A DNA stretch of 35,982 bases from an uncultured Magnetospirillum sp. (GTDB lineage Bacteria; Pseudomonadota; Alphaproteobacteria; Rhodospirillales; Magnetospirillaceae), in contig NZ_CAINTR010000146.1 in assembly GCF_903853455.1 (NCBI RefSeq), forward strand, positions 1-35,982. Direction: 5' to 3'. Shown here one piece after another: positions 17,357 to 26,242 of this stretch (the stretch's first letter is position 1; every line of letters begins with the position of its first letter). A program made the position numbers and the translations under genes. Below the pieces are notes generated by a model that searched no databases, was not told where the DNA came from, and was given only the letters and a program-made list of their open reading frames with translations.

Positions 17357-17758
17357 ATGTTTATCCTTCATCCCCGCCTGACAGACGATACGGCGACGCT
17401 GGCCGATTGGCCGCTGTGCCGGGTCCTTCTGATGAACGATTCCTCCTATCCCTGGTTGATCCTGGTGCCACGCCGCACCGGAATCTCGGAGATCACCGAA
17501 CTCGCCCCGGCGGATCAGTCCCTCCTGATGTCCGAAATCGCCCGCGCCTCGGCCCGGCTGCGCGCCCATGTATCGCCCGACCGCATCAATGTGGCGGCCT
17601 TGGGCAACATGGTGGCGCAACTGCACGTCCACGTGATCGCCCGCTTCGCCGGCGACGCCGCCTGGCCCAAGCCGGTCTGGGGCGTGGTCCCCACCATCCC
17701 CTACGAGTCCGACGCCCTGGAGCGCCGGGTGGCGGAACTGCGGGCAGCGCTGGGGTAA
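17357..17758 (+). CDS. HIT-domain protein
   Basis: The 133-residue protein has a histidine-triad motif in which the first His is Gln: QLHVHVIAR (about residues 88-96), preceded by RINVAALGNMV and followed by a WPKPVWG stretch. This form is common in the diadenosine-tetraphosphate hydrolase/GalT-like branch. HIT proteins hydrolyse or transfer nucleotides bound through the central His (here His92); the substrate is unknown. I chose ATG 17357, 8 bases after GAGGAGG; an earlier in-frame ATG at 17327 would overlap that site. A perfect hairpin follows the stop. Confidence 0.88.
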   Translation: MFILHPRLTDDTATLADWPLCRVLLMNDSSYPWLILVPRRTGISEITELAPADQSLLMSEIARASARLRAHVSPDRINVAALGNMVAQLHVHVIARFAGDAAWPKPVWGVVPTIPYESDALERRVAELRAALG

Positions 17759-17773
17759 GGCGGCAAACGGAAA

Positions 17774-17797
17774 CGGCGCCGGATCGCTCCGGCGCCG
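17774..17797. terminator. Bidirectional hairpin between convergent genes
   Basis: A perfect 10-bp stem (CGGCGCCGGA pairs with TCCGGCGCCG) around the loop TCGC lies between the HIT stop (17758) and the stop of the leftward repeat protein (17822). The loop and stem are typical of intrinsic terminators, although the T-tract is poor. Confidence 0.6.
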
Positions 17798-17821
17798 CGT
17801 CGATTCTCCCCCGGAGAAATC

Positions 17822-20722
17822 CTATTCCAGACGGCCCAGCGACCGAGCCAGGACCAGATACAGCTTGCCGACCTCGGACGAGGTGAAGGTGCCGGTCAGC
17901 ACGTCCATGTGGTCGGAGTTGCGGGCCTGGCTGAGCAGCGATTCGAACTCGGCCAGATAGCGGGTGACGTATTCGCGGAAGTCGCCGTCATCCTCGAACT
18001 TGTTCTTGATGGACGCCATCTGGTGCTTGTCGAGGTTTTTGAGGATCTTGCGCACGAAGATGCTCTGGTCGCCGGCGTGGAAGTCGCGCCACGCCTTCTC
18101 GTCGATATTGGCGTTGAAGATGCGGCCGATATCCACCGACAGCGACTGCAGCTTCTCGACGATGAAGGCGGCGTTCTGGAGGAAGTGCTCGACCGAGGCC
18201 TGGGCCCGCTTCTCCTCCATCTGGTGGGTGCGGATCTCGGCCAGCTTGGAGGCGTTGACCAGTTCGTCCACCTGACGCGCGAAGCTGCCGGCGAAGCTTT
18301 CGGCCTGCTGGGCCAAGCGGTCGCCGGTGATGCCAAGGTCGTTGGACTTGGCCCGGACCATCTCGAACGCGGCCTCCAGCTTGGCGGAGGTGCGCTCGGT
18401 GCTGTCCTGCAACTCGCTGGCATGGCGGCGCAGACCGTCGCCGGCGGCGCGGACCTGACCGGTGATGCGCTCGGAGGACGCGGTCAGTTCGCGGATGCCG
18501 GCGCGCAGCATGTCGCCGGCGGCGGTGACCTGGGCGGCGGTCTTGTTGGACGTCTCCTCGAAGTCGCGGCTGATGGTCCTGAGCGCGTCGCCCGCCGTCT
18601 GGGACTGGGCGAACACCTGCTGGGCGGCCTCGCCCAACTCGACGGCGTTCTGCTGGATGGCGGCGCCGAAGGCCTTGAGCACATCGGTGGAATCGTCGGC
18701 GACACGGGACAGGGCCTGGGCCTGGACCCGCAGCCCCTCGCCCACCGCGCCCACCGAGGCCTCGGCCTGGTCGGCGGACACCACCACCTGCTCGGTCTGC
18801 TTGCGCAAAACCTCGGTGGCGGCGCGGACCCGCCCTCCCAATTGCTCCGCCACCTGGGTGAGTTGGTCGGACCGCTTTTCCAGGATCTCGGCGACACCAC
18901 CGGTCTCGGCGATGGCGCGGGTGGCGGCGGTGCCCACATCGGTGGTGCGCTGGCGCAGGGACTCGCCCGCCGCTTCCAGCTCGACGCCGACCCGGCTCGA
19001 CATGGCGATGAGGTCGTTGGTGCTCTGGCGCAAGGTGTCGGCGATGGTCTTGACCTTGCCCATCACCTGGTCGGAGGTGGCGATCAGATGGCGCGACTGC
19101 TGATTGAGCGAGGCTTCCGACAGCTTGGACTGGGTGGACACCACGTTGGCGGCGTCGGCCAGCTCGTCGGCCTGCTTGCGCAGCGACTGGCGGATGGCCT
19201 CGGCCTGGGCGGCGGCGCGCTCGGCCCCCTTGTTGAGGTCCTCGATATGGACGCGGAGCGTCTCGGACACTTCGCGCCCACGGGCCGTCATCTGGTCGGA
19301 GGCGGCGGACAGCGAACGGGCCTGGGCCTGGAAGCCCTCGCCCACTTCGCGAACCCGGGCCATGGCGCGTTCGACGGCGGAATCCACGTCGTCGCGACGC
19401 TGGACGAAGACTTCGCCCACCACGCCCATCTGGCTGGAAGCGTCGTCGGCGGCGGTGCGCAGATTGTCGGTATGGCGCGCCAGCACGTCCTCGATCTCGC
19501 GGAAGCGGGCCATGGCCTGATCGGAGGCCGACACCAGCTCGCGCGACTGAACCCCCAGGGCTTCCTCGACGATCTTGACGCGCGACAGGACGCGGTCGGT
19601 GATCTGGTCGAGGCCGGTGGCCTGCTGTTGCAGCGAGCCGGAGATGCGGCTGGTCTGCTCGGCCAGCCGTTCGGCGGCCTGATCGAGATCGGTGTTCTGG
19701 CGGGTGAACAGGGCCTCCAGCGCATCGACGCGCTCGGCCAGGGCGGTGGCCACCACCTCGGTGCGGTTGGTGGCCTGCTCGGCGGAACTGCCCAACTGGG
19801 CGGTCTGACGCTCGAACATCGCCACCACCTGCTCGGCGCGGGCGACGGCGGCCTGGGAGGTGCGGTCCAGCGCTTCGGCCTGACCGCGAACCTGCTCGGC
19901 CACGGAATCCGCGCGCGAGGCGGCGCGGGCCGAGGTGGCGTCGATGGTTTCGATCTGGCCGCGCAGCAGCTCGCCGAACTCGCGGATGCGGGTGGCCGAG
20001 GTCTCGGTGACGGTGTTGAGGTCCTGGGTCTGGAGACGCAGCAGATGCTCGACCTCGCGGGCTCGCGCCGTGGCGGCGTCGGTGGCCTGGGTCAGCCCCT
20101 CGACTTCCTTGCGCAGCGCCTCGACCGCCGATTGGGCCTCGCCGTTGACGCGGCCGACGACGCTGGTCATGGCCTCGACCTGCTTGGCCAGCATGTCGCG
20201 GATGGCCTCGCCCTTGACCGACGCCTCATTGGAGGCCTGGGTCAGTTCGCGGGCCTGGGCCCGCAGCGAATCGGCGATGAGTGAAATCCGGGCCTCGGCC
20301 CCTTCGGCGGGATAGGTCAGGCGCGACAGCTGCTGACGGATCTCGGTCGAGACCGAACGCAGTTCCTGGCCGCGGTCGAGATAGGCGACCACCAGCCACA
20401 GGAAGGCCAGCGGCACGAAGGCGGCTCCGGCGATTCCGCCGATCTCCTGCGGCTGCATGAAGAGCAGGTTGCTCCAGCCGATGGAGGTGTTGGCGTAGTA
20501 GCCGCACAACACGATCCACACCACCGAGACCACGATTCCGGCGAGGCGCGGGGCTTGCCCGCCCGACACGGCGGCGGATTGGCGCTCGAGCGGCGGCGGG
20601 TCGGGCCGCAACACGGCCAGCGGCGGCGCGGTGTGATGGACCTTGTCTTCCCCCCCCAATACCGGCGCCCCTGCGGGTTCTTGTGCCTCGGTCTCGCCTC
20701 TGGTCATCGTCGTGTCGCCCAT
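17822..20722 (-). CDS. Membrane-anchored protein of 25-residue helical repeats, TipN/GPR-like architecture
   Basis: The 966-residue protein has a Pro-rich cytosolic N-terminus, two membrane helices (about 60-75 and 98-113), a long helical region (about 149-835) and a separate C-terminal domain (about 850-966) that contains AFIVEKLQSLSVDIGRIF, a conserved-looking WRDFHAGDQSIFVRKIL and, near the end, GKLYLVLARSLGRL. The helical region is about 27 repeats of 25 residues of the form [V/I/A]xExLRxQxxxLxxAxxxAxxRxxx, with only one unit longer (36 residues, an insert of 11). Large coiled-coil proteins with N-terminal membrane helices include TipN of Caulobacter and GPR of Agrobacterium, both pole organisers; homology is inferred from layout and the tail, not measured. 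ATG 20722 follows AGGCGGA; an in-frame start at 20809 is less likely. Confidence 0.7.
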   Translation of the reverse strand: MGDTTMTRGETEAQEPAGAPVLGGEDKVHHTAPPLAVLRPDPPPLERQSAAVSGGQAPRLAGIVVSVVWIVLCGYYANTSIGWSNLLFMQPQEIGGIAGAAFVPLAFLWLVVAYLDRGQELRSVSTEIRQQLSRLTYPAEGAEARISLIADSLRAQARELTQASNEASVKGEAIRDMLAKQVEAMTSVVGRVNGEAQSAVEALRKEVEGLTQATDAATARAREVEHLLRLQTQDLNTVTETSATRIREFGELLRGQIETIDATSARAASRADSVAEQVRGQAEALDRTSQAAVARAEQVVAMFERQTAQLGSSAEQATNRTEVVATALAERVDALEALFTRQNTDLDQAAERLAEQTSRISGSLQQQATGLDQITDRVLSRVKIVEEALGVQSRELVSASDQAMARFREIEDVLARHTDNLRTAADDASSQMGVVGEVFVQRRDDVDSAVERAMARVREVGEGFQAQARSLSAASDQMTARGREVSETLRVHIEDLNKGAERAAAQAEAIRQSLRKQADELADAANVVSTQSKLSEASLNQQSRHLIATSDQVMGKVKTIADTLRQSTNDLIAMSSRVGVELEAAGESLRQRTTDVGTAATRAIAETGGVAEILEKRSDQLTQVAEQLGGRVRAATEVLRKQTEQVVVSADQAEASVGAVGEGLRVQAQALSRVADDSTDVLKAFGAAIQQNAVELGEAAQQVFAQSQTAGDALRTISRDFEETSNKTAAQVTAAGDMLRAGIRELTASSERITGQVRAAGDGLRRHASELQDSTERTSAKLEAAFEMVRAKSNDLGITGDRLAQQAESFAGSFARQVDELVNASKLAEIRTHQMEEKRAQASVEHFLQNAAFIVEKLQSLSVDIGRIFNANIDEKAWRDFHAGDQSIFVRKILKNLDKHQMASIKNKFEDDGDFREYVTRYLAEFESLLSQARNSDHMDVLTGTFTSSEVGKLYLVLARSLGRLE

Positions 20723-20976
20723 GAGTCCGCCTTGAACATCAGAAATTTCAGGTGCCGTCACCGTCCCGCAAACACTGGCCGGCAACAGTCGCGCCGCTTC
20801 CTGCTGCAACGCAGCACAAAACGGCCATGACCCGGCATCGCGGCCGTATCATCGCCCCAAGACTTGGGCAGGTTTTCGCTCCCCTCCCCCCCAGACCTTG
20901 GACAGCGCTTCGCAGGATGCCTTTTTCACATGGGAAAATCAAACACTGTTCCCCCGTTACACGGCTGTCATAAGTG

Positions 20977-22959
20977 TTACTTTTTATGCCTGGGCGTCGC
21001 CGTCCCGCCGCCGGGGCGTTTCACTTTCCAGAAACCGCCCTTGCCCCCCTTCGAGGCGCGCTCCTCCACCTTGTCCCACGACGGTTTGCGGGCGGAAGCG
21101 GCGGCCGGCTTGGGCGGCGGCGCCGTCAGCCGCCTTTGGGTGTCGTCGTGGAAGCGGATCTGGTCGGTGTCGAGCCCCGCCAGCATCTCGGCGATGTAGG
21201 GCGACGGCCGCGCCGCCTTGCGCCGTTCCCCGGCGAAGCACAGCACCAGCCAGCGCTTGGCCCGGGTGGCGGCCACATACATCAGCCGCCGCTCCTCCTC
21301 CAGGTCGGCCGAGGCCTCGTGCGGCATCAGGTCCTCCTCGCAGCCGGCGACCACCACCGCCGACCATTCCAGCCCCTTGGCGCCGTGGATGGTGGACAGC
21401 ACCACCGCGTCGCCGCCGGCCTCGGCGTTGCGCAAGCTGCGCCGCTGCTCCTCCATCAGGCGGACGAAGCCGGCGACGCCCTCGCACTCGGCGGCGAGGT
21501 CGGAGGCGGTGAAGCAGAGATCGCGCCATTGCAGCCCCTCTTCCCCCGGCGGCCGCGCCGTCGCCGACACCAGCCGCCCGACCTGACGGCACAGCGCCGG
21601 CCAGGGAACGTCCATGTCGATCTTGTCGGGCGCCTGCTCCAGCAGCTTGTCCACCCGCTTGCCGTGGCCCAGCATGGCCCGAGCGTCCATGTCGTGGCCA
21701 TCGTGCAGCAGCCGGATCAGCCCGGCGGTCAGGCGCACCGGATTGAGCTGCCAGAACTCGCCGGCGCCACGCACCGTCACCGGCACCCCCGCCTCGGCCA
21801 GGGCGATCTGGATGCGCGAGCCCACATGGCCGGCCCGGTAAAGCACCGCCATTTCCCGCCACGGCATGCCGCGCCCGGCTAGGCCCTTCACCACCCGCAG
21901 CACATAGGCGGCCTCGGCGAGGTCGTCCTCCAGCCCGGCCACCGTCACCGCCAGCCGCGAGGCGCTGTTGGGCACCTGCGACTTGGCGTGGCGGCGGGTG
22001 TTGCGCCCGATCAGCGCCGCCGCCGCCTGCACGATGGTGGCGGTGGAACGGTAGTTGCGCGACAGCCGGTGCAGCTCGGCCGCCGGCCAAGCCCCCTCGA
22101 ATTCGAGAATATAGGCGGGGTCGGCGGATCGCCAGGCGTAGAGGCACTGGTCGTCGTCGCCCACCGCCCACAGATGGGCGCCTTGCGACCGCAACAGCCG
22201 CAGCATGCGCTCCTGCGCCAGGTTGATGTCCTGGTACTCGTCGATCAGCAGGTGATCGAAAAAGCCGGCGACGCGGTCGCGATAGGCCGGATCATTCTCC
22301 AGCGCCGTCACCAGGGTCATGATCAGGTCGCCGAAGTCGAAGCCGCCCTCGGCGGCCAGCGCCTTCTGGAACAGGGCGTATTTCTCGGCCGCCTCCAGCA
22401 GCTCGGGATCGTCCTTGGCTTTGGCCTCGGCCAGCGCCGCCGCCGGGTCCATCAGGCGGTCCTTGTAGGCGCCGAACACATCCATGGGCTTGCGGGCGTC
22501 GTCGGACAGATAAAGACGCTGGCGGGCGATCACCCGGTTGCAGGCATGGTCGTCGAAGATCTGGAAGCGGGGACAGTCCGGCGGCGGCGTCTTGAGCAGC
22601 AGCCGCGCCGCCATGCCGTGCAGGGTGCCGATGGGCATGCGACGGAACCGCTCGAAATCCATCCCCTCCATCCCACCGACCCGGACGCCGATGCGGTTGC
22701 GCATCTCCTCGGCGGCCCGCGCGGTGAAGGTGGAGACGAACAGGCGGGCCGGCGCCGTGCCCCGCTCCAGCAGATACAGGTAACGCCCCACCAGGGTGGT
22801 GGTCTTGCCGGTGCCCGGTCCGGCCAGCACCAGCACCGAGTCCGCCTGGGCCTCGGCCGCGACCCGCTGTTCGGGATCAAGAGGGGATTCGGTGTTTGCC
22901 GGATTGGGGGTCGCCGCTTGCGATGCGCTCATGGGCCCGCACAGTAACGGCGGCGACAT
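20977..22959 (-). CDS. UvrD/PcrA-type ATP-dependent DNA helicase
   Basis: The 660-residue superfamily 1 helicase has motif I GPGTGKTTTL (about 47-56), motif Ia FTARAAEEM, motif II LLIDEYQDI, motif III VGDDDQCLYAWR, motif IV RNYRST, motif V STIHGAKGLEW and motif VI VAATRAKR. It moves 3'-5' on DNA in repair or replication-fork clearing. The protein is shorter than UvrD (about 720) and has a basic Lys/Gly tail instead of the usual C-terminal extension. It starts at ATG 22959 or 22932 (MSASQAA); neither has a strong ribosome binding site. Only 15 bases separate it from the bacteriohemerythrin stop, so the two are probably one transcript. Confidence 0.88.
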   Translation of the reverse strand: MSPPLLCGPMSASQAATPNPANTESPLDPEQRVAAEAQADSVLVLAGPGTGKTTTLVGRYLYLLERGTAPARLFVSTFTARAAEEMRNRIGVRVGGMEGMDFERFRRMPIGTLHGMAARLLLKTPPPDCPRFQIFDDHACNRVIARQRLYLSDDARKPMDVFGAYKDRLMDPAAALAEAKAKDDPELLEAAEKYALFQKALAAEGGFDFGDLIMTLVTALENDPAYRDRVAGFFDHLLIDEYQDINLAQERMLRLLRSQGAHLWAVGDDDQCLYAWRSADPAYILEFEGAWPAAELHRLSRNYRSTATIVQAAAALIGRNTRRHAKSQVPNSASRLAVTVAGLEDDLAEAAYVLRVVKGLAGRGMPWREMAVLYRAGHVGSRIQIALAEAGVPVTVRGAGEFWQLNPVRLTAGLIRLLHDGHDMDARAMLGHGKRVDKLLEQAPDKIDMDVPWPALCRQVGRLVSATARPPGEEGLQWRDLCFTASDLAAECEGVAGFVRLMEEQRRSLRNAEAGGDAVVLSTIHGAKGLEWSAVVVAGCEEDLMPHEASADLEEERRLMYVAATRAKRWLVLCFAGERRKAARPSPYIAEMLAGLDTDQIRFHDDTQRRLTAPPPKPAAASARKPSWDKVEERASKGGKGGFWKVKRPGGGTATPRHKK

Positions 22960-22974
22960 CGCGATACAATCAGA

Positions 22975-23388
22975 TCAGGCCGCGCCCTGGAGCAGGTAGG
23001 GCTTGTAGCCCATGTCGGTGTCCATCAGATGCTCGACCACCGACTGGGCGAGATAGCGCAACGACATGCGGCAATAGATATGATCCCCGGACTCGTCGAT
23101 CATTTTCTTGGCGTGGCAGGCGAAGTGCAGCAACACCCGGTGCTCGACCGCATGGTCCTGCGCCCAGGGATAGGTGGTGGCGCCGAAAATCCGCTCCTCG
23201 GTGTCGAAATGAATCTTCAACAACGCCACCATGACGGTGGCGGCCTCCCGGATCTCCTGCGCGCCGCCGTCGGTGATCAGGCGCGAGACCCGGCCGATCC
23301 TGACCAGGAAATCCCTGTGCTGGTCGTCGATCTCGTCGTTGCCGACCGAGAGCGCCGGCGTCCATTCCGGGAATTGAAACATCGGCAT
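22975..23388 (-). CDS. Bacteriohemerythrin
   Basis: The 137-residue four-helix protein has the diiron ligand set of bacteriohemerythrins: His24 (DDQH), His60 and Glu64 (HFDTEE), His79, His83, His120 and Asp125 (HLMDTD). It binds O2 reversibly at a non-haem diiron site and may deliver or sense oxygen. The opening WTPALSVGNDEIDDQHRDF is typical. The start is ATG 23388 with GGGAGG about 6 bases upstream. It is upstream of and close to the helicase gene, and divergent from a small membrane protein gene. Such proteins are numerous in magnetic spirilla. Confidence 0.92.
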   Translation of the reverse strand: MPMFQFPEWTPALSVGNDEIDDQHRDFLVRIGRVSRLITDGGAQEIREAATVMVALLKIHFDTEERIFGATTYPWAQDHAVEHRVLLHFACHAKKMIDESGDHIYCRMSLRYLAQSVVEHLMDTDMGYKPYLLQGAA

Positions 23389-23580
23389 CGTGGCCTCCCC
23401 CTTTGGCGGGCGCCTTCGGCAAGCGAGGCACCCTCCTCAAATTACCAGGACACTCAGGGTATGGCAAAGGTATATGACGAACCGGGATGCGCCGGCCGGC
23501 GCGACCATCCATGCCGACGGCTGGCGAAGCCGTCGCCGCGCCGCTATGATCGAACCGAATCGGGCGGAGGACGGACGGAG

Positions 23581-23877
23581 ATGATCCGCGGCATGGCCAA
23601 GGTTTGGGGGATTGCGCTGGTCTGGCTGGTGGCCGCCGGCATCGCTTCGGCGCTCCACTGGCAGTCCTGGGCGGAGCAGCATCCGGTCGAGCTGCCCGAG
23701 GATTGCGCCCTGCAATTCGCGCCCAGTTCGGCGGAACTGGTCGCCTGCTACCAGGACCGGATGGACATGGAACTCGATCGCCGTACCGCCCTGACGGTGC
23801 ATGTGGGGGTGCCGCTGGTTCCCGCCGGGATCCTGATCCTCCTGGCCTTGGGGGTGGGCTGGCTACAGCGGGATTAA
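23581..23877 (+). CDS. Small two-helix membrane protein, unknown function
   Basis: The 98-residue product has a membrane helix near the start (GIALVWLVAAGIASALHW) and another near the C-terminus (VPLVPAGILILLALGVGWL), with a soluble segment of about 45 residues in between containing two cysteines (EDCAL, ACYQD). I do not recognise it. ATG 23581 has GGAGG about 10 bases upstream; a Met at 23593 is an alternative. The last 15 bases overlap the end of the convergent phosphatase gene. The frame is open far upstream, but that stretch is antisense to the bacteriohemerythrin. Confidence 0.6.
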   Translation: MIRGMAKVWGIALVWLVAAGIASALHWQSWAEQHPVELPEDCALQFAPSSAELVACYQDRMDMELDRRTALTVHVGVPLVPAGILILLALGVGWLQRD

Positions 23878-25023
23878 GCCGGCCCCGCGCCGCAGGCTCA
23901 CCAGAGTGAGGTCGTCCGGCGGCAGGCCGGGCAGGCGGCCGTGGAACCGTGCCAGCACTCCGTCCAACAGATTGTCGCCATCACCCAGTTCGGCGACCCA
24001 TCTCAGCAGGGTCGGCTCATCGACCACCAACTCGTCCCCGACCATGCTTTCCACCAGGGCGTCGCTATAGACCAGCAAGGTGGCGCCCGGCGCCAGGGTG
24101 AGGGTGACCTCGTCATAGCTGGCATCCATGAAGGCACCCAGCGGCGGCCCCGACACCGGGCAATAGCGGGCCTTGCCGTTCTCCAGCAGGATCGGCTGCG
24201 GCGCCAGACCGCCGGCACAGATCAGGGCACCGGTCCGCGGGTCCAGCTCGCAGGTGAAGGCCCCGGCGAACTGACCCGGCTGCAACAGCCGCTTCAGTTC
24301 GAAATTGAGGAAGTCGAGCAACTCGCCGGGACCGCCGAGCCCCGGCGGACGGCGGGACATCAAGGCATGCAGGCGCACCGTGTTGAAGGCCGCCGCCACG
24401 CCATGGCCGGTGAAGTCGGCCACCAGCAACCCCACCGTGTCGCGCTGGGTCTCGAACACCGTCCAGAAATCGCCGCCCAATTCGGACGAGGTTTCGACGA
24501 TGCCGCGCACCTCCACGCCGGTCCGCGCCCGGATATCGGCGGTCTGGCGCCGGTCGGGGTGCAGCGCCACCTGGGTGGCGTGGGCCATGGCCAGCTCCTC
24601 GCAGACCCGGCTTTGATAGGTCTTCAGCCCCGCCAGCAGAATCCGGTTCTCGAGGTGAACGCTGACGCGGGCGGTGATTTCCGCCCGGTTGACCGGCTTG
24701 CTCACCATGTCGGTACCGCCGGCGGCAAAGCAAGCGGCCCGCTCGGACGGCGAGTCCAACGCGGTGACGAACAGCACCGGCAGCTCGTCGCGGCCATGAA
24801 TGGCGCGCAGGCGCATGCACATCTCATAGCCATCCATCTGGGGCATCATGACGTCGAGCAGGACCAGATCGGGCTTGTGGTGCGCGATGGCGTCGAGCCC
24901 TTCGTAACCATTGGCGGCGGTTTCGACCTTGGCGACGCCGAGGCTGTTGACGATCGCCGTCAGCAACGCCCGGTTGAGGGGGTTGTCGTCGACGATCAGG
25001 ACGGTCACATCGTCCAGCGTCAT
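23863..25023 (-). CDS. Response regulator with PP2C-type (SpoIIE/RsbU) phosphatase domain
   Basis: The 386-residue protein has an N-terminal receiver (VDDNPLNR; phosphoacceptor in LVLLDVMMPQMDG; Lys in VSKPVN), a short helical linker (KTYQSRVCEELAMA) and a PP2C-type serine phosphatase domain with the metal residues kept: ELGGDF, VADFTGHG, YSDALVE and PPDDLTLV. It should dephosphorylate a STAS antagonist when its receiver is switched. The substrate is most likely the STAS protein at 25821-26123. The ATG at 25023 overlaps the stop of the HATPase gene upstream by 4 bases, so the two are translated together. Confidence 0.9.
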   Translation of the reverse strand: MTLDDVTVLIVDDNPLNRALLTAIVNSLGVAKVETAANGYEGLDAIAHHKPDLVLLDVMMPQMDGYEMCMRLRAIHGRDELPVLFVTALDSPSERAACFAAGGTDMVSKPVNRAEITARVSVHLENRILLAGLKTYQSRVCEELAMAHATQVALHPDRRQTADIRARTGVEVRGIVETSSELGGDFWTVFETQRDTVGLLVADFTGHGVAAAFNTVRLHALMSRRPPGLGGPGELLDFLNFELKRLLQPGQFAGAFTCELDPRTGALICAGGLAPQPILLENGKARYCPVSGPPLGAFMDASYDEVTLTLAPGATLLVYSDALVESMVGDELVVDEPTLLRWVAELGDGDNLLDGVLARFHGRLPGLPPDDLTLVSLRRGAGLIPL

Positions 25024-25733
25024 GGTACGGCGAGGGAGAGGCGCACGACCGCGCAGCGGCCGCCATCCTCGACCGCAAGCTCGGAAACGGCGGTGATGAT
25101 GGACAGGCCGTGCTGGCGCGGTTCGGCTTCCACCTGGATTCGGGTCACGTCGTGGATGTCGTAACCGGCGCCATGGTCGCGCACGGCGATTTCGACCGCG
25201 CCGTCGGCGCAGCAGGCGGAAACCTCGATCCGGCGACCGAGGCGGCGGGGATCGGCCAGGGCGGCGTCGAGGGCCTTGCAATAGGCGTCGAAGCCCTCCA
25301 GGCCCGGTCTCGGGCTGGCGACCTCCAGATTGCCGTGCACCACCGCATTGGCCACCAGTTCGTGCACCGACCGGTCGATGTCCTCGGCCCGTGGCGCCAG
25401 TTCGGGATGGCGGCGGCACAGGGCGGTGGTGAAGGTGAAGGCGAGGTCGTACTGGTAGGCGCTGCCGGTGCTGACCATCAAGCCCATGCCGCCGGCCTGG
25501 AGATGCCGCAGGAACCGGGGGCCCGGAACGGTCCAGCCGGCCTCCTCCACCTCGCAGCCGCCGACGAAGGGAGGCGCCAGGCAGGCCTTGATGGAATCGA
25601 CGCCGAAACAACGCGTCAGAGCCAGCCGCGCCGGTGTCGGCGCGGCTGTCCAACCGCAGGCGTAGGCGACATGCCCCACCTCCAACGGCGTCAGATCATC
25701 GGATACGGCTTGGATCGTAGTTTTGGTCATCAT
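25020..25733 (-). CDS. Anti-sigma-factor-type serine kinase (HATPase_c)
   Basis: The 237-residue protein has a Bergerat-fold ATPase in its C-terminal half: HELVANAVVHGNLE (N-box), VRDHGAGYD (G1) and QHGLSII (G2). This is the RsbW/SpoIIAB arrangement that phosphorylates a STAS protein on Ser. Before it lies an extra region of about 110 residues (with CGWTAAPTPARLALTRCFG and GGCEVEE) that is not standard and may bind another partner or signal. The start is ATG 25733 or the adjacent ATG 25730. It is overlapped by the phosphatase gene downstream and divergent from the STAS gene over 87 bases. Confidence 0.85.
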   Translation of the reverse strand: MMTKTTIQAVSDDLTPLEVGHVAYACGWTAAPTPARLALTRCFGVDSIKACLAPPFVGGCEVEEAGWTVPGPRFLRHLQAGGMGLMVSTGSAYQYDLAFTFTTALCRRHPELAPRAEDIDRSVHELVANAVVHGNLEVASPRPGLEGFDAYCKALDAALADPRRLGRRIEVSACCADGAVEIAVRDHGAGYDIHDVTRIQVEAEPRQHGLSIITAVSELAVEDGGRCAVVRLSLAVP

Positions 25734-25820
25734 TGCTTGCTCGCCATCGATTTTGGAGCAAAGTTGTGAGATATGGAATGGTGAACCCGAGCGCGGCGTT
25801 GAAAATAAAAGGGGATCGTT

Positions 25821-26123
25821 ATGGATTATGCCTTTGACCTGGGAAGCCGGGGCCTTTCCGTCGTCATGGATGGGCGGATGACCCATGGCGACTACAAGGG
25901 ATTCCGCGACATCCTGGCCCGGATCAACGAGGACAAGCCGCAACGCGTCGTGTTCAACCTGCAAAAGGTGTCGTTCATCGATTCGTCGGCGCTCGGCATG
26001 TTGCTGATCGTCCGCGACGCCGCCGTCCAGGATCAGCGCGAGGTGGTGCTGAAGGGAGCGTCCGGTCAGGTGCAGACCCTGATCAGCGTGGGGAAGCTCG
26101 ACAAGTATTTCACTATCGAATAG
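25821..26123 (+). CDS. STAS-domain anti-sigma factor antagonist
   Basis: The 100-residue protein has one STAS domain. The phosphorylatable serine is in VSFIDSSALGMLLIV, a standard form for RsbV/SpoIIAA-like antagonists, and the rest (GRMTHGDYKGFRDIL, VVFNLQKV) matches the fold. In its unphosphorylated state it would bind the HATPase kinase or another partner. It is divergent from the kinase-phosphatase pair. The start is ATG 25821 with AGGGGA about 7 bases upstream. Confidence 0.9.
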   Translation: MDYAFDLGSRGLSVVMDGRMTHGDYKGFRDILARINEDKPQRVVFNLQKVSFIDSSALGMLLIVRDAAVQDQREVVLKGASGQVQTLISVGKLDKYFTIE

Positions 26124-26242
26124 GCATCTTTTTTAATCGATCCTATCTGTTCGGATAAGTCTTTTGCCCGGATGGTCGAATTTCCCCCGCTTCGGCCTTA
26201 TGTTAATGTTTGCTCGGATTGTCTGACCGGAACAGGTGGTGC

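Noticed and set aside
17909-20284. 791-codon plus-strand frame full of Gly/Leu/His repeats
   Set aside because: Its repeats mirror the 25-residue repeats of the real minus-strand gene; no start signal or family.
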